A DNA stretch of 34,308 bases, from the NCBI GenBank assembly GCA_944336335.1, contig CALVLC010000004.1:1-34308 (forward strand). The letters are read 5' to 3'. Below are positions 24,725 through 33,009 of the stretch, piece after piece; position 1 is the first letter of the stretch; each line of letters opens with the position of its first letter. A model generated the notes under the pieces. The model was not told where the DNA came from, ran no database searches, and saw only the letters and a list, made by a program, of their open reading frames with translations. This DNA is from an uncultured Bacilli bacterium. GTDB lineage: Bacteria > Bacillota_I > Bacilli_A > RFN20 > CAG-826. Position numbers and translations under genes: made by a program.

Positions 24725-26080
24725 ATGATTAGTAAAATCGTTGAAACAACAAAAGGCAAAGTTGAAGGCGTCGAGGAAAGTTGCGGATATCGCTTTTTAG
24801 GTATTCCTTTTGTTAAACCTCCAGTTGGAAAATTATCTTATAAACACCCAGTTGAAATTGATAAGTGGGAAGGTATCTATAAAGCTGATAAACCAAAGCC
24901 AAATCCTATTCAAAGAGAAGGAACTTTTAGTGTTGGATATAATGATCAAGATTCACTATATTTAAATATTTATGTACCTAATATTGCTAAGGAAAAAGAT
25001 AACTTACCAGTAATGGTTTGGATTTATGGTGGAAGCTATGCAACAGGTGGAACTGGCTTAAAAGATAAAAAAACCTCGCAAATTGAATATGATTCTTCTG
25101 ATTTTGCTAACGATACAGGTTGCATAATCATAAACTTCAACTATCGATTAAACGTATATGGTTATTTAAATTTGAACTCAATTGATTCTTCTTTTGAATT
25201 AAATAATGGAATTTACGACCAAATTGCTGCTTTAAAATTTATTAAAGAAAACATCAAATTTTTTGGTGGTGATGAAAACAATATTACTTTATTTGGGCAA
25301 TCAGCTGGCGGTTCATCCATCATCGCTTTAATGTCCATTCCTGAAATAAGCAACTTATTTAATAAAGCTATTGTTATGTCACCAGTTAGTGAACATTTTT
25401 TCTTCCCTAAAGAAAGCAAAAAACTAACTAAAAAGTACTTGGGCTATCTTGGTATAAATAAGAACAATTTAGATAAGTTATATCATTTAACTCAAGAAGA
25501 GATTAAAAACGCTAATAAGAAACTAGCTGATTATGCTTACCGTAAAGGTGAGTTAAGATGTCCTTTTTCACCAACAATTGATGGTAGTTTATTAAAAGAT
25601 GAACCAAAAAAACTTTCTGCACTTAACAATATACCACTTTTAATTGGACACGTAATTAATGAAGGAAATCTGTTTTTACTTAAAGCCCCAGATTTTGTTT
25701 TGCCATTCATGGTTAAACTATTTGGATTAAAACTTAAGAAAAATAAGGGAGATACCTATCGTCATCGCGCAAGTATTGCTTTGACTCATAAACTTTATAT
25801 AGATCCAATGCTTGAAATTTTAAAAGAATATAAAGGTAAAGCTTATAAGTATGTTTATAAATACACGACTCCAGATTGTAAAAAGTTAGGTGTTGAAACA
25901 TTCCATGCCTGTGATGTACCTGTACTATTTGGTTATAATACTCCATTTGAACAAGTAGACGATCCAGAAACTAAAAGAATTACTTCCGACATGAGAAAAC
26001 TATTTTCTAAATTTGTGCATGATAATTTTGATGAATACGAAGAATATCGTATTAATCATAAAGAAATAGTTATTCAATAG
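24725..26080 (+). CDS. Type-B carboxylesterase
   Basis: A 451-residue serine hydrolase of the carboxylesterase-B family. YRFLGIPFVKPPVGKL (22-37) and DSLYLNIYVP (76-85) are family signatures. The nucleophile is Ser193 in FGQSAGGSS, and a likely catalytic His lies in FHACDVPVLFG near residue 393. The oxyanion segment reads WIYGGSY (99-105), where the family usually has HGG, so His is replaced by Tyr. The protein is somewhat shorter than typical (about 500). There is no signal peptide, so it is probably cytoplasmic. It starts 10 nt after the phosphorylase stop, most likely in one operon, though no functional link is evident. Confidence 0.85.
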   Translation: MISKIVETTKGKVEGVEESCGYRFLGIPFVKPPVGKLSYKHPVEIDKWEGIYKADKPKPNPIQREGTFSVGYNDQDSLYLNIYVPNIAKEKDNLPVMVWIYGGSYATGGTGLKDKKTSQIEYDSSDFANDTGCIIINFNYRLNVYGYLNLNSIDSSFELNNGIYDQIAALKFIKENIKFFGGDENNITLFGQSAGGSSIIALMSIPEISNLFNKAIVMSPVSEHFFFPKESKKLTKKYLGYLGINKNNLDKLYHLTQEEIKNANKKLADYAYRKGELRCPFSPTIDGSLLKDEPKKLSALNNIPLLIGHVINEGNLFLLKAPDFVLPFMVKLFGLKLKKNKGDTYRHRASIALTHKLYIDPMLEILKEYKGKAYKYVYKYTTPDCKKLGVETFHACDVPVLFGYNTPFEQVDDPETKRITSDMRKLFSKFVHDNFDEYEEYRINHKEIVIQ

Positions 26081-26145
26081 TTTTAACTAAAAAACCTGCA
26101 AAATCACTATATTTTGACAAAAATTAAATAGAAAGGAAAAACAAT

Positions 26146-27255
26146 ATGTTTGAAGAAATTAAGAAACTCCTTGGCTTTGGCGTAATGAGATTACCATTAG
26201 ATAAAGACAATAAAGTTAATCTCGAAGACTTCCAAAAGATGGTTGATTACTTTATGTGTAATGGTTTTAATTATTTTGATACAGCACATGTTTATTTAAA
26301 TGGTCAAAGTGAAATCGCTATAAGAGAATGCTTATCAAAAAGATATAAAAGAGAAGATTTCGTTTTAGCTAATAAACTTTCTTCTAGCTGTTTTTCTAAA
26401 GAAGAAGACATAATTCCTTTTTTTAACAAACAACTAGAATGTTGTGGTGTTGATTACTTTGATATTTATTTGATGCATGCTCAACAAAGAAACAATTATG
26501 AACAATATCAAAACGCTAACACTTATGAAATTGCAAAACAGTTAAAGAGCGAAGGTAAAATAAAACATATTGGTATATCTTTCCACGACACAGCAGATTT
26601 TTTAGATAAGATTTTAACTGAACATCCAGAAATTGAAGTTGTTCAATTGCAATTCAATTACTTGGATATGGAGGATCCAAAAATCCAATCTAGACTTTGT
26701 TATGAGACGGCTATAAAACATGGCAAACATATAATTGTTATGGAACCTGTAAAAGGCGGTAGTCTTGTTAAATTACCTAAGAAAGCTGATGAAATTCTTA
26801 GAAATTTAAACAATGGTAGTAATGCCTCTTTTGCTATTAGGTTCGCTGCCTCATTTAATAGAGTAATAATGGTTTTAAGCGGAATGAGCAATATGGAACA
26901 ACTTGTAGAAAATGTTTCTTTTATGAAAGATTTTAAAGAAATTGATAACATAGAGCGTGCTGCTTTGGAACATGTAGCTAATGCTATTAACAAAGTTCCA
27001 ACAATTGCTTGTACATCTTGTAGATATTGTGTAGATGGCTGCCCAAAAAATATACCTATTCCTGATATTTTTTATGACTACAATCTTTCTGTTGTAGGTA
27101 AAGGCGACATGGGTGGTTGTTCTTATGTAATCGATACTTATCATAAAGGAGAAGTGCGTGAATGTATTAAATGTGGTAAGTGCGAAAAAGTATGTCCACA
27201 ACATTTAAAAATTAGAGATCTTTTGGAGAAAGTTAGTAAACTTTACGACGATTAA
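26146..27255 (+). CDS. Aldo/keto reductase with C-terminal two-[4Fe-4S] ferredoxin domain
   Basis: A 369-residue fusion. Residues 1 to about 270 form an aldo/keto reductase barrel with FGVMRLP, NYFDTAHVYLNGQSE (Asp and Tyr of the active site), LANKLS (Lys) and YLMHAQQ (His). The C-terminal region carries two cluster motifs: CTSCRYCVDGCP and CIKCGKCEKVCP, each C-x2-C-x2-C-x3-C-P. Enzymes of this kind are common in anaerobes and are thought to link carbonyl reduction to ferredoxin-type electron flow. This supports an anaerobic host. GAAAGGA lies before ATG 26146. It stands alone, with 65 bp upstream. Confidence 0.92.
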   Translation: MFEEIKKLLGFGVMRLPLDKDNKVNLEDFQKMVDYFMCNGFNYFDTAHVYLNGQSEIAIRECLSKRYKREDFVLANKLSSSCFSKEEDIIPFFNKQLECCGVDYFDIYLMHAQQRNNYEQYQNANTYEIAKQLKSEGKIKHIGISFHDTADFLDKILTEHPEIEVVQLQFNYLDMEDPKIQSRLCYETAIKHGKHIIVMEPVKGGSLVKLPKKADEILRNLNNGSNASFAIRFAASFNRVIMVLSGMSNMEQLVENVSFMKDFKEIDNIERAALEHVANAINKVPTIACTSCRYCVDGCPKNIPIPDIFYDYNLSVVGKGDMGGCSYVIDTYHKGEVRECIKCGKCEKVCPQHLKIRDLLEKVSKLYDD

Positions 27256-27313
27256 ACAATTAAATTGTAAAGAAAATCTTACAAAAAATGATTTAAGAAA
27301 TGCCTTTATAGGA

Positions 27314-27322
27314 TGGTATAAT
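27314..27322 (+). promoter_or_regulatory. Extended -10 promoter of the HAD-transporter-GDPD operon
   Basis: TGGTATAAT (27314-27322) is a TG-n-TATAAT extended -10. The ATG at 27335 follows 12 nt later, so the leader would be only about 5-6 nt and has no Shine-Dalgarno. Confidence 0.65.
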
Positions 27323-27334
27323 TAACGGTAGTTT

Positions 27335-27985
27335 ATGAACAATTTAGCAAACAAAAATGCAATTTTCTTTGATTTAGATGGCACTTTATGGGATGCTTTA
27401 GACGCAATTACTAAGGCTTGGAATAAAGCGATGGAAGATAATAATCTTAACTATCGTTTTTCAAAAGAAACAATGAAGTCTTTTATGGGATTGACACCAA
27501 AAGAGACTGCGCCATTAGCTTTTAAAGATGTAGATCTTAATACTGGTTTAAAGTATTTTGCATTGTGTTTAAACGAAGAAATTAGATACCTACGAATTAA
27601 TCCTGGTAAACTTTATCCAAATGAAGAAGAAACTTTAAAATTGTTATTTAAAGATTATCCTCTTTTTGTTGTATCAAATAGCGATAAAGGATATATCGAA
27701 GACTACATTGACGCATATAAGTTTAATAAATATTTTACTGATCATGTTTGTGCTGGCGACACTAATTTAGAAAAATGGCAAAATATTCTTTATATGAAGA
27801 GCAAATATAATTTAGACAAAGTTATCTATGTTGGCGATACGAATAAAGACTTTATCGAAAGCTCTAAAGCCGGAGTAGAATTTATCCATGCTTCGTACGG
27901 ATTTGGAAAAATAGAAAAAGAAGTTTACAAGATATCTGAACTTAAAGAATTACATGATGTGATTCAAAAAGTCTTCAAAAATTGA
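27335..27985 (+). CDS. HAD-superfamily phosphatase, phosphoglycolate phosphatase-like
   Basis: A 216-residue hydrolase with all HAD motifs: FFDLDGTLWD (nucleophile Asp and acid/base Asp), VVSNSDKGY (motif II Ser/Asn), a Lys near EKWQNI (motif III) and VIYVGDTNKDF (motif IV acidic pair). A helical cap follows motif I, as in the Gph/beta-phosphoglucomutase subgroup. It likely dephosphorylates a small sugar phosphate. It heads a set with a sugar transporter and a glycerophosphodiesterase, 29 nt and 2 nt apart, which fits uptake and processing of phosphorylated or glycosidic carbon compounds. Confidence 0.9.
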   Translation: MNNLANKNAIFFDLDGTLWDALDAITKAWNKAMEDNNLNYRFSKETMKSFMGLTPKETAPLAFKDVDLNTGLKYFALCLNEEIRYLRINPGKLYPNEEETLKLLFKDYPLFVVSNSDKGYIEDYIDAYKFNKYFTDHVCAGDTNLEKWQNILYMKSKYNLDKVIYVGDTNKDFIESSKAGVEFIHASYGFGKIEKEVYKISELKELHDVIQKVFKN

Positions 27986-28014
27986 CTTTTTTATAAATTT
28001 TGGAGGAGTTCCTT

Positions 28015-29445
28015 ATGGAGAACAATGTTACTCAAAACCAAGAACCCGCTTTAAAGCTTAATATCAAAAGAACTGCAATTATTGGTTTTGCATTCTTTGG
28101 TATTTTGCTTCTACGGCAAGTTTATGATTCTTGGTGTCCAACCTTTTTAACTGAACTTTTTAAAGGTGCATTTCCAAACATCACAAATGAAGAAGAAGTT
28201 CAATATTTAGTTGGCATTATCATGGCGCTTGATAATTTGGCTGCCCTCATTCTTTTACCAATATTCGGTGCATTATCTGACAAGACTAAGTCGCCAATAG
28301 GAAAAAGAATGCCTTATATTTTAGTTGGTACTTTCGTATGTGCAGTAGCCTTCCCATTTATTCCAGTATTTTTCCACTATAACAATATTGCTGGTGTAAT
28401 TGCGATGATGGCCATTGTTGTAATCTTTATGATGATGTATCGAAACCCAGCTGTTAGTTTAATGCCTGACATGACACCAACACCATTAAGAAGTAAAGCT
28501 AATGGCATCATCAATATCATGGGTTATATTGGTGGAGCATTCGCTACTGTCGTTGGTATAGTTTTTGTTTTAAGTGACTATCTTGATATTAATGGAGAAG
28601 GTGGATGGGCCGCCGGTAACATTTGGGTTATAGAAATTCCATTTTTACTCGCATCAGTTTTAATGGTTGCTTCTTGCTTAGTTTTATTCTTTAAAATTAA
28701 AGAAAACAAAATTGAAGCAGAGATAGCACCTGAAATGAAACGTGGTGAAGAGCTATCAGAACTTAAAGAAAAAGTTGTAGATGATAAACCTTTAACTAGA
28801 GGAAATAAGATTATGCTTATTTTAATCTTAGTTGCCGAATTCTTCTGGTTTATGAGCGACAATGGTATTGCTACATTTATGGGCAATTACACGATTTATT
28901 ACTTTGAAGCTTCTTCAAGCTCAAATATGATTAATACCATCGTTGGTGGTGTCGGATCTGTTATCGGTTTTGCACTTGGCGGTTTAATTGCTGGTAAAAT
29001 TGGACGCAAATGGACACTTGTTGGTGGTCTTGGATTAACTCTTGTTTCATATATTATTTGGGCTATTTTAAGTTTCACTCTCTTAGAATTTTCTAAAGGA
29101 AGTGGTCAATTCCCTATTTTCTTATACATAATTTGGTTTGTTAAAGGATTTGGAATGTCTTTAGTTCACGTTAATTCCTATCCAATGGTTGTTGAATTAT
29201 GTAATTCTAAAAAGATTGGTCGTTTCACTGGATATTATTACGCTGCATCCATGGCTGCTCAAACAATAACTCCAGTCGCATTAGGTTCAATTTTACTTGT
29301 TCCTTCATTTGACTTTGGTATTTTACCAATCTACGCATTAGTTTGTCTTGGAATCTCATTTGTAGTATTCCTTTTTGTAAAGAATGTTAAATCTACAAAA
29401 ACAGAATTTAAAAAAGGCTTAGAATCTATAGGAAGTGATGACTAA
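28015..29445 (+). CDS. MFS/GPH-type sugar transporter
   Basis: A 476-residue membrane protein with about twelve helices. The start is ATG 28015, since GGAGG (28002-28006) lies 8 nt upstream; an in-frame TTG at 28000 overlaps that site and is not used. The loop after helix 2 reads GALSDKTKSPIGKRMPY and another conserved stretch is RNPAVSLMPDMTPTPLRSKAN. Both are characteristic of glycoside-pentoside-hexuronide:cation symporters of the SLC45-like group, which take up disaccharides such as sucrose or maltose. The exact sugar is not readable from sequence. It lies between the HAD and GDPD genes in one operon. Confidence 0.88.
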   Translation: MENNVTQNQEPALKLNIKRTAIIGFAFFGILLLRQVYDSWCPTFLTELFKGAFPNITNEEEVQYLVGIIMALDNLAALILLPIFGALSDKTKSPIGKRMPYILVGTFVCAVAFPFIPVFFHYNNIAGVIAMMAIVVIFMMMYRNPAVSLMPDMTPTPLRSKANGIINIMGYIGGAFATVVGIVFVLSDYLDINGEGGWAAGNIWVIEIPFLLASVLMVASCLVLFFKIKENKIEAEIAPEMKRGEELSELKEKVVDDKPLTRGNKIMLILILVAEFFWFMSDNGIATFMGNYTIYYFEASSSSNMINTIVGGVGSVIGFALGGLIAGKIGRKWTLVGGLGLTLVSYIIWAILSFTLLEFSKGSGQFPIFLYIIWFVKGFGMSLVHVNSYPMVVELCNSKKIGRFTGYYYAASMAAQTITPVALGSILLVPSFDFGILPIYALVCLGISFVVFLFVKNVKSTKTEFKKGLESIGSDD

Positions 29446-29447
29446 TA

Positions 29448-30161
29448 ATGAAAAAAGATGAAATTATTAAAAATATCAATCCTTTATTTTTGAAAGGCGT
29501 TGCTCATCGTGGATACCACAACGAAACTATAACTGAAAATAGTTTGGGTGCTTTTAAAAATGCAATCACACATAATTTTGCTTTCGAGCTTGATGTTCAT
29601 TTAACAAAAGATGAAAAATTAATTGTTTCACATGATTCTTCTTTAAAAAGAACAACGGGCAAAGAAGGTATCATCGAAGAATTAACTTTAAAAGAAATTA
29701 AAGATAACTATCGACTTTTAAATGATGAAGAAGTTCCTACTTTAGAAGAAGTCTTTGAGTTAACTAAAGAAAGCGTTCCTATTGTTGTAGAGTTAAAACC
29801 ATATACTAAAACTAAAAATTATAAAGTATTGGCTTTAAAGGTCATGGAATCTCTAAAAGTTATTATAGATAAGAAAAACATCATCTTAATTTCTTTTTAT
29901 CCTCAATGTTTATTACATTTTAAGAATAGTGGTTTTGTTAGATGCTTACTTGTTGATCGAAAGAATAGCCGGGTCTACGCTTTACGATATTTCTTTGAAG
30001 GAGTTGATCTAGAATGGCAACTTCTTGAAGAAGAGAAGTATCAAAAAGCTAAGGAAACAAAACTTGTAATGTGCTGGACTATTGAAAGCAAAGAGGAATA
30101 CAACAAAATCAAAGAATTTTCAGATTCAGTTACTTTTCAATATTTTGATATAACTAAATAA
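29448..30161 (+). CDS. Glycerophosphodiester phosphodiesterase
   Basis: A 237-residue cytoplasmic GDPD, without signal peptide, that splits glycerophosphodiesters into an alcohol and glycerol 3-phosphate. His20 (GVAHRGYH), Glu47 and Asp49 (FELDVHLT) and His62 (SHDSSLKRTTG) correspond to the metal-binding and catalytic residues, with PTLEEVFEL and VVELKP later. It resembles UgpQ-type enzymes. It starts 2 nt after the transporter stop. It converges on the MATE remnant with only 14 nt between them and no visible terminator. Confidence 0.9.
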   Translation: MKKDEIIKNINPLFLKGVAHRGYHNETITENSLGAFKNAITHNFAFELDVHLTKDEKLIVSHDSSLKRTTGKEGIIEELTLKEIKDNYRLLNDEEVPTLEEVFELTKESVPIVVELKPYTKTKNYKVLALKVMESLKVIIDKKNIILISFYPQCLLHFKNSGFVRCLLVDRKNSRVYALRYFFEGVDLEWQLLEEEKYQKAKETKLVMCWTIESKEEYNKIKEFSDSVTFQYFDITK

Positions 30162-30175
30162 AGCTCACTAAAAAT

Positions 30176-31584
30176 CTATTGTGCATTTTGAAACTCTAAC
30201 TTATTTTGTTCAATTTCGCGATAGATTTTTTTGCGTTCAATGAAATAATAAATCATTTGAGAGAGTAATGAAGCAATCCAACTAACTGGATAACACGTAT
30301 AAAGAATTAGTGTGGAATGCATTATGCTATTTGGTTCAGGAGAATAAACAAAATAGTTCCAAATTAGTCTGAAAATACAAGCCCAAAAAATAGAAATAAT
30401 CATTGGAATAGCCGCACGATTTAAACCTCTTAAAAAATTCGTAAAAGAATCCATTGCGCCGCATAAAAAATAAGTTGGTAAAAGGAGTGATAGCCTTTCA
30501 AAACAAAGTAGGTAGAACTCTGAATCGGCTTTTCCGCCTGTGTAAGCTGATATCAGTGGCACATTTAAGGAAAGTAAAAACATACCAATTAATAAACCGA
30601 AAGACATACAAGTGCCTTCAATTATAAAAATTAGTTTTTTAACATTCTTTGCTTCGCCTTTACCATAATTTGCACTAATAAAAGCAGAACCACCTTGAGC
30701 AATTGAAAAAGTTGAAGTGTAACAGAAATTTTCTATCGATTCGCAATCAGCGTTCACCTCAACAATTCTTGGGCCCCAGGTATTAACAGTAGATTGCAAG
30801 ATCATGTTGGAGACAGCAAAGATCATGCCTTGCAAGCCGCTAGGAATGCCAACCTTCAAAATCTCAATTGTTTCTTTTTTGTACAATCGAATGTTTTTGA
30901 ACTTAAAATCAATAAAGTTTTTGTTTCTCTTCAAGAAAACAAATACAAGAATCGTAGCCGTGCAGTATGAGAAGATACTACTTAATCCAGTTCCGACGAC
31001 TGATAAATTACAAGATAAACGAACAGGTAATTTAAAGTTATGTGTAACACACCAGCTATACCTAAAAAGATTAAAGGCATACGAGAATTTCCTGTACCTC
31101 TAAAGATTGCACTTCCAAAATTATAAATGCTTATAAAAGGTAGTGCGTAAAAATATGTTCTTAAATATTCGACAGCTAAATCAAAATATGAATCATCGGC
31201 ATTTTGAAGTCTTAATAAAGCTGGTGCTAAAAAGTAGCCAATTATCATAACCAAAACGCCAGCAATAAAAGCTAAAATAAGTCCAGAATAGCAGGCTTTT
31301 TCAGCCGAAACTTTGTCATTTTCTCCATAGTACTTTGCAATAATGACGTTTTCTCCAGCAGATAAGCCAATAAAAACATTAGTTAATAAAGCGTTCAAAG
31401 CAGCATTTGCGCCAACGGCAGCAGCTGCAAGTTCGCCTTCATAGCCTTCTATTACAATTAAATCAAAAGTCGAAAATAAAATTTCAAGACAGCCAACAAC
31501 CATTAAAGGTAAAGAGAACAGAATTACTTTCTTTATTAAAGTAGCGGTTGATCCGCTAGTTAAATCCATAGATTTGAGCTTCAT
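30176..31584 (-). pseudogene. MATE-family efflux transporter gene split by a frameshift
   Basis: Two minus-strand frames together make one MATE transporter of about 470 residues. The 5' part (31584 to about 30982) has KVILFSLPLMVVGCLEILF, VGANAALNALLTNVFIG and IFRGTGNSRMP, then runs into a stop after NYLFVYLV. The 3' part continues in another frame with NLSVVGTGLSSIFSY, an IPSGLQGMIFAVSNM segment and the remaining helices to 30176. The switch is near 31010, where one missing base in CTTGTAATTT would restore the frame. The start is ATG 31584 rather than the upstream in-frame TTG 31608, with TAAAAT (31596-31601) as a -10. It is either a recent pseudogene or a sequencing error. MATE proteins export drugs or metabolites using ion gradients. 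Confidence 0.85.
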
Positions 31585-31603
31585 ACCGAAACAATATTTT
31601 AGT

Positions 31604-31635
31604 CTCAACTATTTAAAAAGCAATAAATAATTGAG
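31604..31635. repeat. Inverted repeat at the MATE promoter
   Basis: CTCAACTATTTA (31604-31615) and TAAATAATTGAG (31624-31635) pair over 11 of 12 positions with an 8-nt loop. It lies between the minus-strand GNAT stop and the MATE start, just upstream of the MATE -10 box. A weak terminator for the GNAT gene or an operator are both possible. Confidence 0.4.
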
Positions 31636-31664
31636 GCACAAAACAAATATCTAGAATTATTTAT

Positions 31665-32168
31665 TTAGTCTTTAAAAGATTCTTTTGGATTAGCCAAAAA
31701 TTCAAGATTTTGGAAAGTAAACTTCTTAGTTTTACCAACAATAGAAGTGGATAAAGTAATTGTATCAATTGAAGTAAAGCCTTGTTTATAGTAGAGCTTT
31801 AAAGCGCTAATATTATTTGGAGCGACTTCAATTTGAACACGTTGGTTACCTTTTGCATAAAGTATTTCTTTTATTCTCTTTAAAGCGAAACTTGCTAAAC
31901 CTTTACGACGGAAGTCTGGTTTAATATAAAGATATTCAATATTATTGGTGTAGCCGTATTTTTCATTGACGAAAGTGAAGCCGGCTATACTCTCATCAAT
32001 CATAATAAGATAACCAAAACATTTTGGAGAAAGCATTCTACGAATGTCTTCTAGTATATCTTCATCGCTTGCTTCAATTAGTTGAGAATGCCAAAAATCT
32101 TTGAGCATCGCGGATAACTCAGTTAGGTCAGCTAGTGTTACTTTCTTTAAATACCTTTTGTTCGTCAT
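31665..32168 (-). CDS. GNAT N-acetyltransferase
   Basis: A 167-residue GNAT enzyme. SIAGFTFVNEKYG is beta2-beta3, NIEYLYIKPDFRRKGLASFAL is beta4 with the acetyl-CoA loop (RRKGLA), VQIEVAPNNISALKLYYKQGF is the beta5/helix4 region, and the C-terminal strand carries a FTFQNLEF run. The pattern is the RimI-like or aminoglycoside-acetyltransferase-like general GNAT type, with unknown substrate. Its promoter is an extended -10, TGCTAGAAT, 6 nt before the ATG. It lies upstream of the MATE remnant on the same strand, 56 nt from that start. Confidence 0.87.
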   Translation of the reverse strand: MTNKRYLKKVTLADLTELSAMLKDFWHSQLIEASDEDILEDIRRMLSPKCFGYLIMIDESIAGFTFVNEKYGYTNNIEYLYIKPDFRRKGLASFALKRIKEILYAKGNQRVQIEVAPNNISALKLYYKQGFTSIDTITLSTSIVGKTKKFTFQNLEFLANPKESFKD

Positions 32169-32174
32169 ATAACG

Positions 32175-32183
32175 ATTCTAGCA
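32175..32183 (-). promoter_or_regulatory. Extended -10 promoter giving a leaderless GNAT mRNA
   Basis: On the minus strand TGCTAGAAT (complement of 32175-32183) is followed by 6 nt and the ATG at 32168. There is no Shine-Dalgarno site. Confidence 0.65.
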
Positions 32184-32660
32184 AAGATATTTTTAAAAAG
32201 CAAATTTTAACTTGTTTTTGTTGACTTTTTTGTGGAAATAAAAGTTTTTTCGGATAACTTTAACTTTACGGATTCATATTAATACTTATGTCTTTCCTCC
32301 TATAAAGACTTTAACTCATAAAGAAAAATAGAGTAAAAGTAAGCATTTCAATCGACTAATCAAATGAAATCCATCACCTCCTTAAGTGAAAGGAATGAAT
32401 AAAACATGTCCTTTCACTAATATAAAGGAGTTTAAAGCTGAAAATTTTAAAAAAATGTTAAAAAAATTATTTTGAGTGTCAGTTCTTTACATTTTGCAGA
32501 TAATTTTTTCTTGAAATGTGAATAGAGATAAATGAAATATTAGTAAAATCAAGTGGTGTAAAGTACTAAAAAAAGATGAACAATCATCAAATAAAAAACT
32601 TTAATATAAAATAAATAACTTGCAAAACTTAACTATTTGTATATTTTTTTTGAATAATTG
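32184..32660. other. AT-rich non-coding stretch with relic gene-start signals
   Basis: No gene is supported. The minus strand carries two good Shine-Dalgarno sequences with no real frame after them: AAGGAGGTGAT (complement of 32373-32383), followed at once by a four-codon frame, and AGGAGG (complement of 32296-32301), whose nearest ATG opens three codons. On the plus strand AAAGGAG (32424-32430) also leads only to tiny frames. Together these look like the starts of lost genes or leader peptides. A 10-bp hairpin lies at 32385-32418. Confidence 0.4.
32385..32418. repeat. 10-bp perfect inverted repeat
   Basis: AGTGAAAGGA (32385-32394) and TCCTTTCACT (32409-32418) are exact complements with a 14-nt loop. 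On the minus strand it stands directly before the AAGGAGGTGAT site, so it could form a 5' leader hairpin. No T-run follows on either strand. Confidence 0.5.
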
Positions 32661-32666
32661 TATAAT
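32661..32666 (+). promoter_or_regulatory. -10 box for the structured element at 32674-32912
   Basis: A perfect TATAAT (32661-32666) preceded by TTG, with a weak TTGTAT -35 18 nt upstream. The transcription start is expected at about 32673, just before GAAGGAG and the folded region. Confidence 0.55.
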
Positions 32667-32673
32667 AGAAACG

Positions 32674-32912
32674 TTGAAGGAGACATGCTTATGTCGCACT
32701 CAACCATAAGGCTTTCGCTTTGTTGCTTCTTTGTTTATTACTTAAGTGATTATATGTAGATGAAAAAGAGGAAACGTAGGAAGAGATTTCCTATGAAAAA
32801 ATGTTAGAAGTAATCAAGTTGATTCTTGAAATACTTCTAACATACCTAAGCATTTATAGTTTAATCAAGTAATAGTAATAAGTAAACAAAAGAAAGGTTT
32901 TATGGTTGAGTG
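32674..32912 (+). ncRNA. Candidate structured RNA, or MITE-like element, with 13-bp terminal helix
   Basis: CACTCAACCATAA (32697-32709) is exactly complementary to TTATGGTTGAGTG (32900-32912). The helix continues inward through CTTTC/GAAAG (32712-32716 with 32892-32896) and TTTGTTTA/TAAACAAA (32730-32737 with 32883-32890). Inside are two strong hairpins: CGTAGGAA/TTCCTATG with a 5-nt loop (32775-32795), and ATGTTAGAAGTA/TACTTCTAACAT (32801-32843), which contains a nested TCAAG/CTTGA. A TATAAT lies just upstream. No known RNA family is recognised; it is not 6S, RNase P or tmRNA by motif. The terminal inverted repeats would also fit a small non-autonomous transposable element. No T-run closes it. 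Confidence 0.55.
32691..32759 (+). CDS. 22-codon reading frame inside the structured element
   Basis: GAAGGAG (32676-32682) lies 8 nt before ATG 32691; an in-frame ATG at 32685 is closer. The frame begins MSHSTIRLSLCC and ends at TAG, with a hydrophobic, cysteine-containing middle and tyrosines near the end. It overlaps the 5' strand of the RNA's terminal helix, so translation and folding would compete. A leader peptide or small membrane peptide is possible, but it could be fortuitous. Confidence 0.3.
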   Translation: MSHSTIRLSLCCFFVYYLSDYM

Positions 32913-33009
32913 TTTAATAGATAATGTTTTGCTTTCTAGAAATAATATAAATTTTTTTAGCTTGCACTAAAGCACTAATATTTTCTCTAGAAAACTAAAT
33001 TCAATATTT

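Noticed and set aside
28000-28014. TTG start for the sugar transporter
   Set aside because: It overlaps the GGAGG site that is correctly spaced for ATG 28015.
32373-32383. 16S rRNA 3' end (ATCACCTCCTT on the plus strand)
   Set aside because: No other rRNA sequence surrounds it; it is better read as a Shine-Dalgarno on the minus strand.
32685-32759. Holin-like type I toxin
   Set aside because: Only the start region (MLMS after a strong ribosome-binding site) is reminiscent; the rest does not resemble the family and no antisense RNA promoter is evident.
32674-32912. 6S RNA, RNase P RNA, tmRNA or SRP RNA
   Set aside because: The fold branches rather than forming one rod with a central bubble, and the conserved sequences of these RNAs are missing.
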